From positions 1,199,501 to 1,263,500 of the forward strand of contig NZ_FNUD01000002.1 of NCBI RefSeq assembly GCF_900106095.1: a DNA stretch of 64,000 nt. Direction: 5' to 3'. Position 1 is the stretch's first letter, and every line of letters begins with the position of its first letter. Positions 40,134-50,652 of the stretch are shown here, piece after piece. The position numbers were made by a program, and so were the translations under genes. The notes under the pieces are model-generated. The model searched no databases, was not told the origin of the DNA, and was given only the letters and a program-made list of their open reading frames with translations. The DNA is from Pseudomonas deceptionensis. Its GTDB lineage: Bacteria > Pseudomonadota > Gammaproteobacteria > Pseudomonadales > Pseudomonadaceae.

Positions 40134-40155
40134 AGTCAGGCATCAAACCCGGTTG

Positions 40156-40545
40156 TCAGTCCTGAAACTGGTCTTTGACGTATTTGATTTCAGTACGCCC
40201 GTGCGGCGCCGGCAGGCCGTCTTCGCCCAGGTTGACGAAGACCATTTTGTCGACGGTCAGGATGCTTTTGCGGGTGATCTTGTTGCGCACTTCGCAGGTC
40301 AGCGTGATCGAGGTGCGGCCGAACTCGGTGGCGGTGATGCCCAGCTCGATGATGTCGCCCTGGCGTGAGGCGCTGACAAAGTTGATTTCGGAGATGTACT
40401 TGGTCACCACGCGCTGGTTGCCCAGCTGGACGATGGCGTAGATCGCGGCCTCTTCGTCGATCCAGCGCAGCAGGCTGCCACCGAACAGGGTGCCGTTGGG
40501 GTTGAGGTCTTCAGGTTTAACCCATTTGCGGGTGTGAAAATTCAT
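40156..40545 (-). CDS. Hot-dog fold acyl-CoA thioesterase
   Basis: A 129-residue cytoplasmic thioesterase of the YciA/BFIT type. VKPEDLNPNGTLFGGSLLRWIDEEAAIYA is the family signature with the catalytic Asp in WIDE; NFVSASRQGDIIEL and RKSILTVDKMVFVNL follow. It would hydrolyse acyl-CoA thioesters; the chain-length preference is unknown. The ATG at 40545 has a good ribosome site (AGGAG); the frame is open eight codons earlier. It is divergent from the ahcY riboswitch unit. Confidence 0.88.
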   Translation of the reverse strand: MNFHTRKWVKPEDLNPNGTLFGGSLLRWIDEEAAIYAIVQLGNQRVVTKYISEINFVSASRQGDIIELGITATEFGRTSITLTCEVRNKITRKSILTVDKMVFVNLGEDGLPAPHGRTEIKYVKDQFQD

Positions 40546-40652
40546 ATTCGCTCCTGACCGTCGTTCCATTAGTTACTGGTCATGATGGCAGACCACAGCG
40601 CTTAGCTCTATTAGCCTTGGACTATGGTCTCGATAAGGCAATTGAAAAAGCC

Positions 40653-40681
40653 TTGGGAAGAACCGGCCGGATGGCTATAAT
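40653..40681 (+). promoter_or_regulatory. Sigma-70 promoter of the SAH riboswitch-ahcY-metF unit
   Basis: TTGGGA (40653-40658), a 17-base spacer and a perfect TATAAT (40676-40681). The predicted start, near 40688, lies about 45 bases before the riboswitch core. Confidence 0.65.
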
Positions 40682-40732
40682 CAGCACCGCTTCAAAACGG
40701 TCATATTTACCCAGTACCGTTCCCGCCACCTG

Positions 40733-42268
<1,536 letters not shown>

Positions 42269-42270
42269 TT

Positions 42271-42309
42271 AAAAAAGGCGGTCAGGCTTGCACTGACCGC
42301 CTTTTTTTT
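42271..42309 (+). terminator. Rho-independent terminator after ahcY
   Basis: Perfect stem AAGGCGGTCA / TGACCGCCTT with a GGCTTGCAC-type loop and eight T residues, directly after the ahcY stop. It probably reduces read-through into metF, or metF has its own weak promoter. Confidence 0.93.
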
Positions 42310-42371
42310 GTGTGAGAGTTCAGCGTCAGGGGGCGCCATAAACCCCCCTTCGCGTACGCAAGGGTATTCCC

Positions 42372-43217
42372 ATGTCTCAAGACCGTCGTTTCAGCTTCGA
42401 GTTCTTCCCGACCAAGACCGATGCTGGACATGAAAAACTGATGAACACGGCTCGCCAACTGGCGACCTACAACCCGGATTTTTTCTCCTGCACCTACGGT
42501 GCCGGTGGCTCGACCCGCGACCGCACGATCAACACTGTGCTGCAGCTGGAGAGCGAAGTAAAAGTACCTGCCGCTCCGCATTTGTCGTGCGTGGGTGACA
42601 GCAAGGCCGATTTGCGCGGCCTGCTGGCCCAGTACAAGGCAGCGGGCATCAAGCGCATTGTTGCACTGCGTGGCGACCTGCCTTCGGGTATGGGTATGGC
42701 CAGCGGCGAGTTGCGCTACGCCAATGACCTGGTGAGCTTCATTCGTGAAGAAACCGGCGATCACTTCCATATCGAAGTGGCGGCTTACCCGGAGATGCAC
42801 CCGCAAGCGCGCAACTTCGAAGACGATATCAACAACTTCGTGCGCAAGGCCAACGCTGGCGCCGACAGTGCGATCACCCAGTATTTCTTCAACGCCGACA
42901 GCTACTTCCGTTTTGTCGAGCGCGTGGAAGCTGCGGGCGTGATGATTCCTGTCGTGCCGGGCATCATGCCAATCACCAATTACAGCAAGCTGGCGCGCTT
43001 CTCTGACGCCTGCGGCGCTGAAATCCCGCGCTGGATCCGCAAGCAACTTGAAGCCTATGGCGACGATACGCAGAGCATCCAGGCGTTTGGCGAACAGGTG
43101 ATCAGCGAAATGTGCGAGCGCCTGCTGGTTGGCGGCGCACCGGGGCTGCACTTCTACACCCTCAACCAGGCCGACCCGAGCCTGGCGATCTGGAACAACC
43201 TCAAGCTGCCGCGCTGA
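42372..43217 (+). CDS. metF: Methylenetetrahydrofolate reductase MetF
   Basis: A 281-residue FAD-dependent reductase making 5-methyl-THF for homocysteine methylation. RRFSFEFFPTKTDAGHEKL is the characteristic start with the catalytic Glu; FFSCTYGAGGSTRDRT, ALRGDLPSG and TQYFFNADSYFRFVE are the FAD and folate blocks. It follows ahcY, so both sides of the methyl cycle (SAH removal and methyl supply) are together. A palindromic repeat follows eight bases after the stop. Confidence 0.97.
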   Translation: MSQDRRFSFEFFPTKTDAGHEKLMNTARQLATYNPDFFSCTYGAGGSTRDRTINTVLQLESEVKVPAAPHLSCVGDSKADLRGLLAQYKAAGIKRIVALRGDLPSGMGMASGELRYANDLVSFIREETGDHFHIEVAAYPEMHPQARNFEDDINNFVRKANAGADSAITQYFFNADSYFRFVERVEAAGVMIPVVPGIMPITNYSKLARFSDACGAEIPRWIRKQLEAYGDDTQSIQAFGEQVISEMCERLLVGGAPGLHFYTLNQADPSLAIWNNLKLPR

Positions 43218-43225
43218 TTCAGAAC

Positions 43226-43330
43226 GTGTAGCCGCTGCCGCAGGCTGCGATAAGGGCCGAAGGGCCTTCGCTTTGCATCCAAGGCGGGGGGCCGCTGCGC
43301 TGCCCATCGCAGCCTGCGGCAGCGGCTACA
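43226..43330. repeat. Palindromic repeat, family A, copy 6
   Basis: Ends GTGTAGCCGCTGCCGCAGG and CCTGCGGCAGCGGCTACA with inner GCTGCGAT / ATCGCAGC, downstream of metF. Confidence 0.92.
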
Positions 43331-43605
43331 GGGTTTTGGGGTTCTATAAAGCCGTTCAGCAGCATGAAATCGGCGCGCCGTGATTGCTCTGTTATACTCC
43401 GGGCTTTCCGCCAGGCTTACGCCCGGCCGCTCGTCCTTGTACAAGTCACTCAACCCCGCTACTGCGCAGCTCTTGCCCGCGCGAGCGGTGCGAATGAGCC
43501 TTGTGGACTGGAGCAGGACCGGACGGGATTGCGTCATCTTAAACGCCATTCACGCCAGGCAAGACTATCCCTTTGGGCCAAGCCCTAACTAGAACAGGAT
43601 TTCTC
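43331..43605 (+). promoter_or_regulatory. Leader and promoter region of rhlE
   Basis: A 275-base gene-free stretch. A TATACT element (43393-43398) is the best -10 candidate; no clear -35 is visible. If used, it gives a 5' leader of about 200 bases before the rhlE ATG, with several GC-rich short inverted repeats (for example GCCAGGCTTACGCCCGGCC). No start codon with a good ribosome site is seen inside it. Confidence 0.4.
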
Positions 43606-45465
43606 ATGTCCTTTGCTTCCCTCGGTCTCTCCGAGGCTTTAGTCCGCGCCATTGAAGCTGCGGGCTATACCGAGCCTACTCCGGTGCAACAGCGGGCCAT
43701 TCCCGCCGTGTTGCAAGGTCGCGACCTGATGGTTGCGGCTCAGACAGGTACTGGTAAAACCGGCGGCTTCGCTCTTCCGATCCTGGAAAAGCTGTTCCCC
43801 AACGGCCACCCGGACAAATCCCAGCGCCACGGCCCACGCCAGCCACGCGTACTGGTCCTGACCCCGACTCGCGAACTGGCCGCTCAGGTGCACGAGAGCT
43901 TCAAGCTCTATGCCCGCGACTTGAAATTCGTCAGCGCCTGCGTTTTCGGCGGTGTTGGCACCAACCCGCAGGTTCAAGCCCTGGCTCGCGGTGTTGACGT
44001 ACTGGTTGCCTGCCCGGGTCGTTTGCTCGATCTGGCCGGTCAAGGCAGTGTTGACCTGTCCCACGTTGAAATCCTGGTGCTCGATGAAGCCGACCGGATG
44101 CTCGACATGGGCTTCGTCCACGACGTGAAGAAAGTGCTCGCCCGTCTGCCGTCCAAGCGTCAGAACCTGCTGTTTTCGGCGACGTTCTCCAAGGACATCA
44201 CCGATCTGGCCGGCAAGCTGCTGCGCAACCCGGAACGCATCGAAGTTACGCCGCCGAACACCACGGTAGAGCGTATCGAACAGCGTGTTTTCCGTCTGCC
44301 GGCCACACACAAGCGTGCCCTGTTGGCGCACTTGATCACCGCAGGCGCCTGGGAACAGGTTCTGGTGTTCACCCGTACCAAACACGGCGCCAACCGTTTG
44401 GCCGAATACCTGGACAAGCACGGCCTCAGCGCTGTGGCCATCCACGGTAACAAGAGCCAAAACGCACGGACCAAAGCCCTGGCCGACTTTAAAGCCGGTG
44501 CCGTACGCATTCTGGTAGCTACCGACATCGCCGCTCGCGGTCTGGATATCGATCAGCTGCCGCACGTGGTCAACTTCGAGCTGCCAAACGTCGACGAAGA
44601 CTACGTTCACCGTATCGGCCGTACTGGCCGTGCCGGTCGTTCGGGCGAGGCGATCTCGCTGGTGGCTCCGGACGAAGAAAAACTGCTGAAAAGCATCGAG
44701 CGCATGACCAAGCAGAAAATCGCTGATGGCGACCTGATGGGTTTTGACTCCAGCACCGTTGAGGCCGAAAAGCCTGAAGTGCGCGAGCGTCCGGATGTGC
44801 GTAACCCGCGCAACCCGCCACGTGGCCCACGCGGCGACGGTCCGGGTAACCCGGGCGGTGGCGGCGGTCGTAAAGACAAAGGCAAGGAAAAGAGCAAAGA
44901 GAAGCCAGCGGCTGCTCGCAGCGAGCGTCCTGCTCGTGAGCAAAAGCCACGCGAAGCTCAGCCTGCCCGCGAACAGCGTCAGCCGGCTCCTCGCTCGGAA
45001 GCCAATGCCAACCGCGCGCCGGACGAGTTCCGTGATGACGATGTAGATAATTTTGGTAACCGCGCTGATTACGTCAGCCCGTACCAGAACAAGAACAACC
45101 AGAGCCGTGGTCGCCGTCCGGGCGCTCCGGCAGCGGGCACGGGTACTGGTGCAGCACCCGCCGCGCGTACCGGTGGCCGTCAAAACGCCCCGCGTACCGG
45201 CACCGGCGCCAGCACTGGCACACCGCCAGCCAAGCGCAGCGGCCCACGCAGCGGCGCTCCACGTGACGGTCAGGCCCGTCGCGAAAACCGTCCGGCTCGT
45301 GACGATGCCCGTCAAGAGCCAGCGGTTAAAGGCCCACGTGAGAATCAGCCGAAGATCATGCACAAAGAGTCGAAAAGCGACCGCTTCCCGACGCCTGAGC
45401 AGCTCGATCAACTGCCGAACCGTCCTCGTGGCGAAAAGCCTGCGCTGTTGACTCGCAACCGCTGA
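43606..45465 (+). CDS. rhlE: DEAD-box ATP-dependent RNA helicase RhlE
   Basis: A 619-residue DEAD-box helicase. The Q motif is in [14 protein letters not shown], motif I is AQTGTGKT (45-52), Ia PTRELA, II DEAD (160-163), [18 protein letters not shown] and [13 protein letters not shown]. From about residue 400 a long basic, Gly/Arg/Pro/Ala-rich disordered tail follows, with repeated [18 protein letters not shown] stretches; such tails bind RNA and drive protein-RNA condensates in other helicases. I start at [12 protein letters not shown] (43606). A bidirectional terminator follows. Confidence 0.94.
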   Translation: MSFASLGLSEALVRAIEAAGYTEPTPVQQRAIPAVLQGRDLMVAAQTGTGKTGGFALPILEKLFPNGHPDKSQRHGPRQPRVLVLTPTRELAAQVHESFKLYARDLKFVSACVFGGVGTNPQVQALARGVDVLVACPGRLLDLAGQGSVDLSHVEILVLDEADRMLDMGFVHDVKKVLARLPSKRQNLLFSATFSKDITDLAGKLLRNPERIEVTPPNTTVERIEQRVFRLPATHKRALLAHLITAGAWEQVLVFTRTKHGANRLAEYLDKHGLSAVAIHGNKSQNARTKALADFKAGAVRILVATDIAARGLDIDQLPHVVNFELPNVDEDYVHRIGRTGRAGRSGEAISLVAPDEEKLLKSIERMTKQKIADGDLMGFDSSTVEAEKPEVRERPDVRNPRNPPRGPRGDGPGNPGGGGGRKDKGKEKSKEKPAAARSERPAREQKPREAQPAREQRQPAPRSEANANRAPDEFRDDDVDNFGNRADYVSPYQNKNNQSRGRRPGAPAAGTGTGAAPAARTGGRQNAPRTGTGASTGTPPAKRSGPRSGAPRDGQARRENRPARDDARQEPAVKGPRENQPKIMHKESKSDRFPTPEQLDQLPNRPRGEKPALLTRNR

Positions 45466-45477
45466 GTTAACACTGCA

Positions 45478-45511
45478 TAAAAAAACCCGGTCCTGAGACC
45501 GGGTTTTTTTT
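45478..45511. terminator. Bidirectional rho-independent terminator between rhlE and yceI
   Basis: Stem ACCCGGTC / GACCGGGT with a CTGA loop, an A run on the left and a T run on the right. It serves rhlE on the plus strand and the yceI gene on the minus strand. Confidence 0.93.
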
Positions 45512-45528
45512 AGCGTAAAAAAGCGTTA

Positions 45529-46104
45529 TTACTTGGCCTTCACGCCTTCCAGCGAGATGTCCAGGGTCAGCGTCTGGTCTGCGCCCGGGCTCTTGATACC
45601 GAAGTCGTTCAGGTTCACAGACGTGGTCGCGTTGAAGCCAGCGCGTTCGCCGCCCCACGGATCCTTGCCTTCGCCGTTGAACGTTGCCTTGAACGTCACT
45701 GGCTTGGTCACGCCGTGCAGGGTCAGGTCACCCGTTACGTCAGCTGTTTTCTCGCCAGTCGGTACAACCTTGGTCGACTTGAAGGTCGCTTCCGGGTACT
45801 TGCTCACGTCCAGGAAATCTTTGCTGGCGATGTGCTTGTCACGTTCTGCGTGGTTGGAGAACAGGCTTGCGGTTTTCAGGGTGACGTCAATTTTGCTGTC
45901 GGCAGGCTTGGCAGCATCCCACGAGAACGTGCCGCTCCAGTCCTTGAAAGTACCGTGAATGAAGCTGAAGCCCAGGTGGCTGACTTTCCAGTCGATAAAG
46001 GCGTGCTGGCCTTCCTTGTCGATGGTGTAGTCAGCAGCCATGGCCTGACCTGCGGTCAGCAGTGCAGTACCGAGAGCCAGCGCAGCGAGGGTCTTTTTCA
46101 ACAT
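45529..46104 (-). CDS. YceI family periplasmic protein
   Basis: A 191-residue exported protein with a clear signal peptide ([24 protein letters not shown]). The YceI lipocalin-like barrel starts at [41 protein letters not shown] and [17 protein letters not shown] stretches are typical; the family binds isoprenoid or other lipophilic ligands. I start at 46104, which has AAGGAA nine bases upstream; a frame from 46137 overlaps the cytochrome stop. It is cotranscribed with cytochrome b561. Confidence 0.92.
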   Translation of the reverse strand: MLKKTLAALALGTALLTAGQAMAADYTIDKEGQHAFIDWKVSHLGFSFIHGTFKDWSGTFSWDAAKPADSKIDVTLKTASLFSNHAERDKHIASKDFLDVSKYPEATFKSTKVVPTGEKTADVTGDLTLHGVTKPVTFKATFNGEGKDPWGGERAGFNATTSVNLNDFGIKSPGADQTLTLDISLEGVKAK

Positions 46105-46136
46105 ACGTTCTATTCCTTTTGAGTTGAGGTTGGGCA

Positions 46137-46688
46137 TCAGGCTTTGCGCCCCAGCATACGAACCAGGGTTGCATCACGATCTATAAAGTGGTGTTTCAAC
46201 GCGATAAGGCCATGCAAACCGGCAAAAACCACCACGGCCCAGGCCAGCCACAGATGCACGACACCTGCCACATCAGCCTGGTCGGGCAGGTTGGAAATCA
46301 GTGCAGGTACTTCAAACAGACCGAAAACCGGGATCCCCACGCCTTCAGAGGTGGAAATCAGGTAGCCGGCGATCATCACGGCAAACAAACCCAGATACAA
46401 AAAACCATGCCCGAGTTTGGCACCGATTTGTGTTGCCCGGCTGTAACTGGCCAGTGCCGGTGGTGCCGGGCTGAACCAGATCCATACAACGCGTAGCAGC
46501 ATTACAGCGAATAGCGTCAGACCAATGCTTTTATGCAGGTCGGGCGCTTCTTTGCGCCAAGGGCTGTAGTAGTCCAGACCGACCATCCACAAACCCAGTG
46601 CGAACAACCCGAACACCGCCAACGCAACAGACCAGTGCATGAAGATGCTGACCGCACCATAGCGAGAAGAAGAGTTACGTAGCTGCAT
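46137..46688 (-). CDS. Cytochrome b561 family protein
   Basis: A 183-residue four-helix membrane cytochrome of the prokaryotic b561 (CybB) family. Heme ligand histidines are likely in [52 protein letters not shown] and [16 protein letters not shown]. Such proteins move electrons from ubiquinol or to superoxide. The YceI plus b561 pairing is common. Start at 46688, since AGGA is then eight bases upstream. It is divergent from bioA across a 277-base region. Confidence 0.92.
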   Translation of the reverse strand: MQLRNSSSRYGAVSIFMHWSVALAVFGLFALGLWMVGLDYYSPWRKEAPDLHKSIGLTLFAVMLLRVVWIWFSPAPPALASYSRATQIGAKLGHGFLYLGLFAVMIAGYLISTSEGVGIPVFGLFEVPALISNLPDQADVAGVVHLWLAWAVVVFAGLHGLIALKHHFIDRDATLVRMLGRKA

Positions 46689-46733
46689 GACCAACATCCT
46701 GTAGGAACTTGGGTCTTAGACTAATGGTTTACC

Positions 46734-46784
46734 TATCGATTGAAAGCGCATTTTTTTGCTGCAAGGTATCGATAAATACGATCT
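46734..46784. promoter_or_regulatory. Paired TATCGAT sites upstream of the cytochrome b561-yceI unit
   Basis: Two identical TATCGAT motifs (46734-46740 and 46767-46773) are spaced by 33 bases, about three helical turns. The second is part of ATCGATAAATACGAT, a partly palindromic T-N11-A form as bound by many LysR-type regulators. This is a possible operator; no factor can be named. Confidence 0.35.
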
Positions 46785-46965
46785 GTAGCCTGTGAGGCCG
46801 ATATTAAGCAAACGTTAACAAGATTTAATGTCGCGCTTGCAGGCCGACCAGCGTCTTTAAGTTCTATACCTGAAATCGTAATGTGTTGTTACACGGTCGC
46901 GCATTGCTTAGGCTTGCGCGATTGTTTGCCCGCACACGCCGGGAGCCAGCGCCAGGAGAGTGGAA

Positions 46966-48372
46966 ATGGGCCTGAATAATCAATGGATGCAGCGTGACCT
47001 TGCCGTGTTATGGCACCCCTGCACCCAAATGAAAGATCACGAGCAACTGCCGTTGATCCCGATCAAGCGCGGCGAAGGCGTGTGGTTGGAAGACTTCGAA
47101 GGCAAGCGTTACCTGGATGCGGTGAGTTCCTGGTGGGTCAATGTGTTTGGCCACTGCAACCCGCGTATCAACCAGCGCATCAAGGATCAGGTCGACCAGC
47201 TGGAGCACGTGATTCTTGCCGGGTTCAGTCATCAGCCGGTGATTGAGCTGTCCGAACGACTGGTGAAGATGACGCCTGAAGGTCTGACCCGCTGTTTCTA
47301 TGCCGATAACGGTTCGTCGTGCATCGAAGTCTCGCTGAAGATGAGCTTTCACTACTGGCTCAATCGCGGCCAGCCGGACAAAAAGCGTTTTGTAACCCTG
47401 ACAAACAGCTACCACGGTGAAACCATGGCGGCGATGTCGGTGGGTGACGTGCCGTTGTTCACTGAGACCTACAAAGCCTTGCTGCTCGACACAATCAAGG
47501 TGCCGAGCCCCGATTGCTACCTGCGCCCTGAGGGCGTGAGCTGGGAAGAGCACTCGCGCACGATGTTTCTGGCCATGGAGCAGACCCTGGCCGAGCATCA
47601 CGACACCGTTGCTGCAGTAATTGTCGAACCGTTGATCCAGGGCGCGGGCGGCATGCGCATGTATCACCCGGTGTACCTCACGTTGTTGCGTGAAGCCTGT
47701 GACCGTTACGGCGTTCACCTGATCCTCGACGAAATCGCGGTGGGCTTTGGCCGCACCGGGACCATGTTCGCGTGTGAGCAGGCAGGCATCACCCCGGACT
47801 TCCTGTGCCTGTCCAAGGCGCTGACCGGTGGCTATTTGCCGTTGGCTGCCTGCGTCACCACGGACGAGGTGTACAGCGCGTTCTATGACGATTACCCGAC
47901 CTTGCGCGCCTTTCTGCATTCCCACAGCTACACGGGCAATCCGCTGGCCTGCGCGGCGGCTTTGGCGACGTTGGATATCTTCGAAGAAGACAACGTGATC
48001 GAGAACAACAAGGCGCTGGCTCAGCGCATGGCCAGTGCGACCGCGCATTTGGTTGACCATCCCCATGTCTCTGAAGTGCGCCAGACCGGTATGGTTTTGG
48101 CCATCGAAATGGTTCAGGACAAGGCCAGCAAAACCGCTTACCCATGGCAGGAGCGTCGAGGGCTCAAAGTTTTCCAGCATGCACTGGAGCGTGGTGCGCT
48201 GTTGCGTCCGCTGGGCAGCGTGGTGTATTTCTTGCCGCCTTACGTGATTACCCCGGAGCAGATCGACTTTTTGGCCGAAGTGGCCAGTGAAGGCATCGAT
48301 ATTGCGACCCGCAACGATATCAGCGTGGCCGTGCCTTCGAACTTCCATCCAGACTTCCGTGACCCGGGCTAA
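46966..48372 (+). CDS. bioA: Adenosylmethionine-8-amino-7-oxononanoate aminotransferase BioA
   Basis: A 468-residue class III PLP aminotransferase that uses SAM as amino donor in biotin synthesis. [11 protein letters not shown] is the BioA-specific start; [17 protein letters not shown] and [16 protein letters not shown] follow; the PLP lysine is K284 in [13 protein letters not shown]. The protein starts at the ATG at 46966 with AGGAG upstream; a GTG two codons earlier is less likely. bioA stands apart from other bio genes, as is usual in Pseudomonas. Confidence 0.96.
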   Translation: MGLNNQWMQRDLAVLWHPCTQMKDHEQLPLIPIKRGEGVWLEDFEGKRYLDAVSSWWVNVFGHCNPRINQRIKDQVDQLEHVILAGFSHQPVIELSERLVKMTPEGLTRCFYADNGSSCIEVSLKMSFHYWLNRGQPDKKRFVTLTNSYHGETMAAMSVGDVPLFTETYKALLLDTIKVPSPDCYLRPEGVSWEEHSRTMFLAMEQTLAEHHDTVAAVIVEPLIQGAGGMRMYHPVYLTLLREACDRYGVHLILDEIAVGFGRTGTMFACEQAGITPDFLCLSKALTGGYLPLAACVTTDEVYSAFYDDYPTLRAFLHSHSYTGNPLACAAALATLDIFEEDNVIENNKALAQRMASATAHLVDHPHVSEVRQTGMVLAIEMVQDKASKTAYPWQERRGLKVFQHALERGALLRPLGSVVYFLPPYVITPEQIDFLAEVASEGIDIATRNDISVAVPSNFHPDFRDPG

Positions 48373-48394
48373 CCGGGGCACACCCTGAATCTCC

Positions 48395-48480
48395 AGTGGG
48401 AGCGAGCCTGCTCGCGATGCAGACAACGCGGTTTTAGGATGAACCGTGGTGATGCCATCGCGAGCAGGCTCGCTCCCACA
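48395..48480. repeat. Palindromic repeat, family B, copy 4
   Basis: Arms GTGGGAGCGAGCCTGCTCGC and GCGAGCAGGCTCGCTCCCAC are 86 bases apart in all, with a non-symmetrical centre of about 45 bases. Between bioA and rsmE. Confidence 0.92.
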
Positions 48481-48509
48481 GTCAGTATTCGAACTTTCAG
48501 AGAATTTAC

Positions 48510-49229
48510 ATGAGATTGTCCCGCTTCTTTATCGACGCTCCCTTGAGCCTTGGTGAACATGAGTTGCCTGAGGCTCAGGCGCATTACATTGGCCGCGTGC
48601 TGCGCATGTCAGAGGGCGATGCCCTGCAAGTGTTCGACGGCTCGGGTTACGAGTTTCAAGGGCGCTTGCTGGAAGTCGGCAAAAAACGTGTGCGCGTGCT
48701 GCTCGACGAAACCTTCGCCGGGCAAGTCGAATCCCCCTTGGCCATTCACCTCGGTCAGGGCCTGTCCCGTGGCGAGCGCATGGACTGGGCGATTCAGAAG
48801 GCCACCGAGCTGGGAGTGACTGAGATCACCCCGATCATGAGCGAGCGCTGCGAAGTGCGGCTCAAGGACGAGCGCGCCGACAAACGCCTGGCTCACTGGC
48901 GTCAGGTGGCGATCAGTGCCTGTGAGCAATGCGGCCGTTCGCGGGTGCCAGTGATTCATCCACCGGTGTTGCTCAGTGACTGGATCAAAACCACCGAGGC
49001 TGACCTCAAGCTGGTGCTGCACCCGGTATCCGAACCCTTGGCCAGCCATGCCAAACCTGCGCGCCTGGCGTTTTTGATCGGCCCCGAAGGCGGTTTGACC
49101 GACAATGAAATCGACCTTGCCCAAGCCGCCGGCTACCTGCCTGCACGCCTTGGCCCGCGGGTATTGCGCACTGAAACGGCACCGGTTGTGGCCCTGGCCG
49201 TGGCCCAGCAGTTGTGGGGTGATTTTTAA
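48510..49229 (+). CDS. rsmE: 16S rRNA (uracil(1498)-N(3))-methyltransferase RsmE
   Basis: A 239-residue SPOUT-class methyltransferase acting on U1498 of 16S rRNA. It begins MRLSRFFIDAPLSLGEHELPEAQAHYIGRVLRM with the PUA-like domain; QKATELGVTEITPIMSERCEVR, EQCGRSRVPVIHPP and FLIGPEGGLTDNEIDLA form the SPOUT core with the knot, and GPRVLRTETAPVVALA is the C-terminal motif. Confidence 0.96.
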   Translation: MRLSRFFIDAPLSLGEHELPEAQAHYIGRVLRMSEGDALQVFDGSGYEFQGRLLEVGKKRVRVLLDETFAGQVESPLAIHLGQGLSRGERMDWAIQKATELGVTEITPIMSERCEVRLKDERADKRLAHWRQVAISACEQCGRSRVPVIHPPVLLSDWIKTTEADLKLVLHPVSEPLASHAKPARLAFLIGPEGGLTDNEIDLAQAAGYLPARLGPRVLRTETAPVVALAVAQQLWGDF

Positions 49230-49304
49230 GTCAGACAAGCGCCCACAGGGATGTGTTGAGCCTGTGGATGTGAGTAACGGGTGTCTGAACCCGCGACTCG
49301 TATG

Positions 49305-49333
49305 TGTAGCCGCTGCCGCAGGCTGCGGCTACA
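49305..49333. repeat. Minimal family A palindrome
   Basis: Only the two ends of a family A repeat are fused: TGTAGCCGC and GCGGCTACA with 11 bases between them. Between rsmE and dguC, 12 bases from the dguC stop. Confidence 0.88.
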
Positions 49334-49345
49334 GGATTTCCCCGT

Positions 49346-50248
49346 TTACTCCACCGGATCACTCACCGGCTTGGCGATGATTTGTTTCAGCTCGGCGGTC
49401 ATCGGGAACTCAAGGTTCAGGCCGTTGGGCGGGATTGGTTGTTCGAACCAGCGCTGGTAAATGCCGGTGATTTCGCCGGATTGATACAAGTCAGCCAGTG
49501 TCTTGTTCACCACCGCCAGGAACTGCGGGTCGTCCTTGCGCACCATGCAGCTGTAGATTTCCCGCGATTGCTCGTCACCCACTACCACCCATTTATGCGG
49601 ATCGCGGGCTTTGGCGCGTTCGCCGTAGAGCAGTGCGTCGTCCATGTAGAAGGCTACGGCGCGGCCGGTTTCGAGCATCTTGAAGGCCTCGCCGTGGTCT
49701 TTGGCGCTGATTACGTTCATGCCCATCTTGTGGTCGGCACTGTAGCTCTTGATAAAGCGCTCGTTGGTGGTGCCCGCCGTGGTGACGACGTTCTTGTCGC
49801 GCAAGTCATCGAAGCCTGTGATGCCACTGTCTTTGGCGGTCAGTAACTGGCCTTTGACGTAAATGAACCCATATGAAAACGCCACCTGTTTTTGCCGCTC
49901 GGCCGTCACGCCGGTTGAGCCGCATTCCAGGTCGACGGTGCCGTTCTGCACCAGCGGGATGCGGGTTTGCGAGGTCACCAGGTTGTATTTGACCTTTAAC
50001 GGTTTGTCGCCCACTTGCTGCTGGATTCGTTCGACGATCTTGTTGGCCAACTCCACCGAATAACCCATCGGCTTGCCGCTGTTATCGCCGACATAAGAAA
50101 ATGGTACCGAGGCATCGCGATAACCCAGGGTAATACTCCCCGAGTCAGCGATTTTTTTCAGCGTGCCCTGCAGCGGAGCTTCATTGGCTTGCACGGTATG
50201 GCTGATCAACAGGCCCAGGGTGCAACTGATCAAGGTAAGTTTTTTCAT
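49346..50248 (-). CDS. dguC: Periplasmic amino-acid binding protein, DguC/GltI type
   Basis: A 300-residue ABC-transporter substrate-binding protein (SBP_bac_3). A signal peptide ends at VQANE. GTLKKIADSGSITLGYRDASVPFSYV, NLVTSQTRIPLVQNGTVDLECGS and MNVISAKDHGEAFKMLETGRAVAFYMDDALL are blocks shared with glutamate/aspartate binding proteins. No permease genes are adjacent. Its place with a RidA protein, a DadA-like dehydrogenase and a LysR regulator matches the dguRABC locus for D-glutamate/D-glutamine use in P. aeruginosa, so the name is by context and similarity. Confidence 0.8.
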   Translation of the reverse strand: MKKLTLISCTLGLLISHTVQANEAPLQGTLKKIADSGSITLGYRDASVPFSYVGDNSGKPMGYSVELANKIVERIQQQVGDKPLKVKYNLVTSQTRIPLVQNGTVDLECGSTGVTAERQKQVAFSYGFIYVKGQLLTAKDSGITGFDDLRDKNVVTTAGTTNERFIKSYSADHKMGMNVISAKDHGEAFKMLETGRAVAFYMDDALLYGERAKARDPHKWVVVGDEQSREIYSCMVRKDDPQFLAVVNKTLADLYQSGEITGIYQRWFEQPIPPNGLNLEFPMTAELKQIIAKPVSDPVE

Positions 50249-50272
50249 TTTGTTGTTTTCCCTTAAAACAGA

Positions 50273-50623
50273 TTAATGACGAACAGCAATCACGCTTATT
50301 TCCACCAACACCTGAGGTCGCGCCAGTTCGGCTTGCAGGGTGGTGCGGGTTGGCGCCTTGCCTGCGGATAGCCAGGCTGACCACACTGCATTCATGGCCG
50401 CGAAGTCGCGCTGAATGTTTTGCAGGTAAATTGTGGCGTTAAGAATGTGGTCCTTGTCGCTGCCGGTCTCGGCCAACAGAGCGTCGATCTTGCTCAAGAC
50501 CTCTTGAGTCTGCGCCGTAATATCTTCGCTTTGCGTGGGCACTTGTCCGGACAGAAATACCAGCGCCTCGAACGTCGCGGCGGCGCTCAAACGGTCATTG
50601 CTGTTGAAGCGGTCAATCGTCAT
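50273..50623 (-). CDS. dguB: RidA family enamine/imine deaminase, DguB type
   Basis: A 116-residue RidA (YjgF/YER057c/UK114) protein. FLSGQVPTQSEDITAQTQEVLSKIDALLAETGSDKDHIL and the C-terminal ARPQVLVEISVIAVRH with the conserved Glu form the active site; the usual Arg that binds the carboxylate is in PTRTTLQAELARP. It would hydrolyse 2-imino acids released by the adjacent dehydrogenase. Start at 50623, with AAGGAA nine bases upstream. It follows the dehydrogenase gene by 29 bases. Confidence 0.87.
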   Translation of the reverse strand: MTIDRFNSNDRLSAAATFEALVFLSGQVPTQSEDITAQTQEVLSKIDALLAETGSDKDHILNATIYLQNIQRDFAAMNAVWSAWLSAGKAPTRTTLQAELARPQVLVEISVIAVRH

Positions 50624-50652
50624 CGGTCTTTCCTTCTTGTTGGGTGGTGCAC

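Noticed and set aside
43639..45411. Long antisense frame over rhlE
   Set aside because: Low-complexity shadow of the helicase tail and core.
47008..48426. Antisense frame over bioA
   Set aside because: No homology visible and bioA is complete on the other strand.
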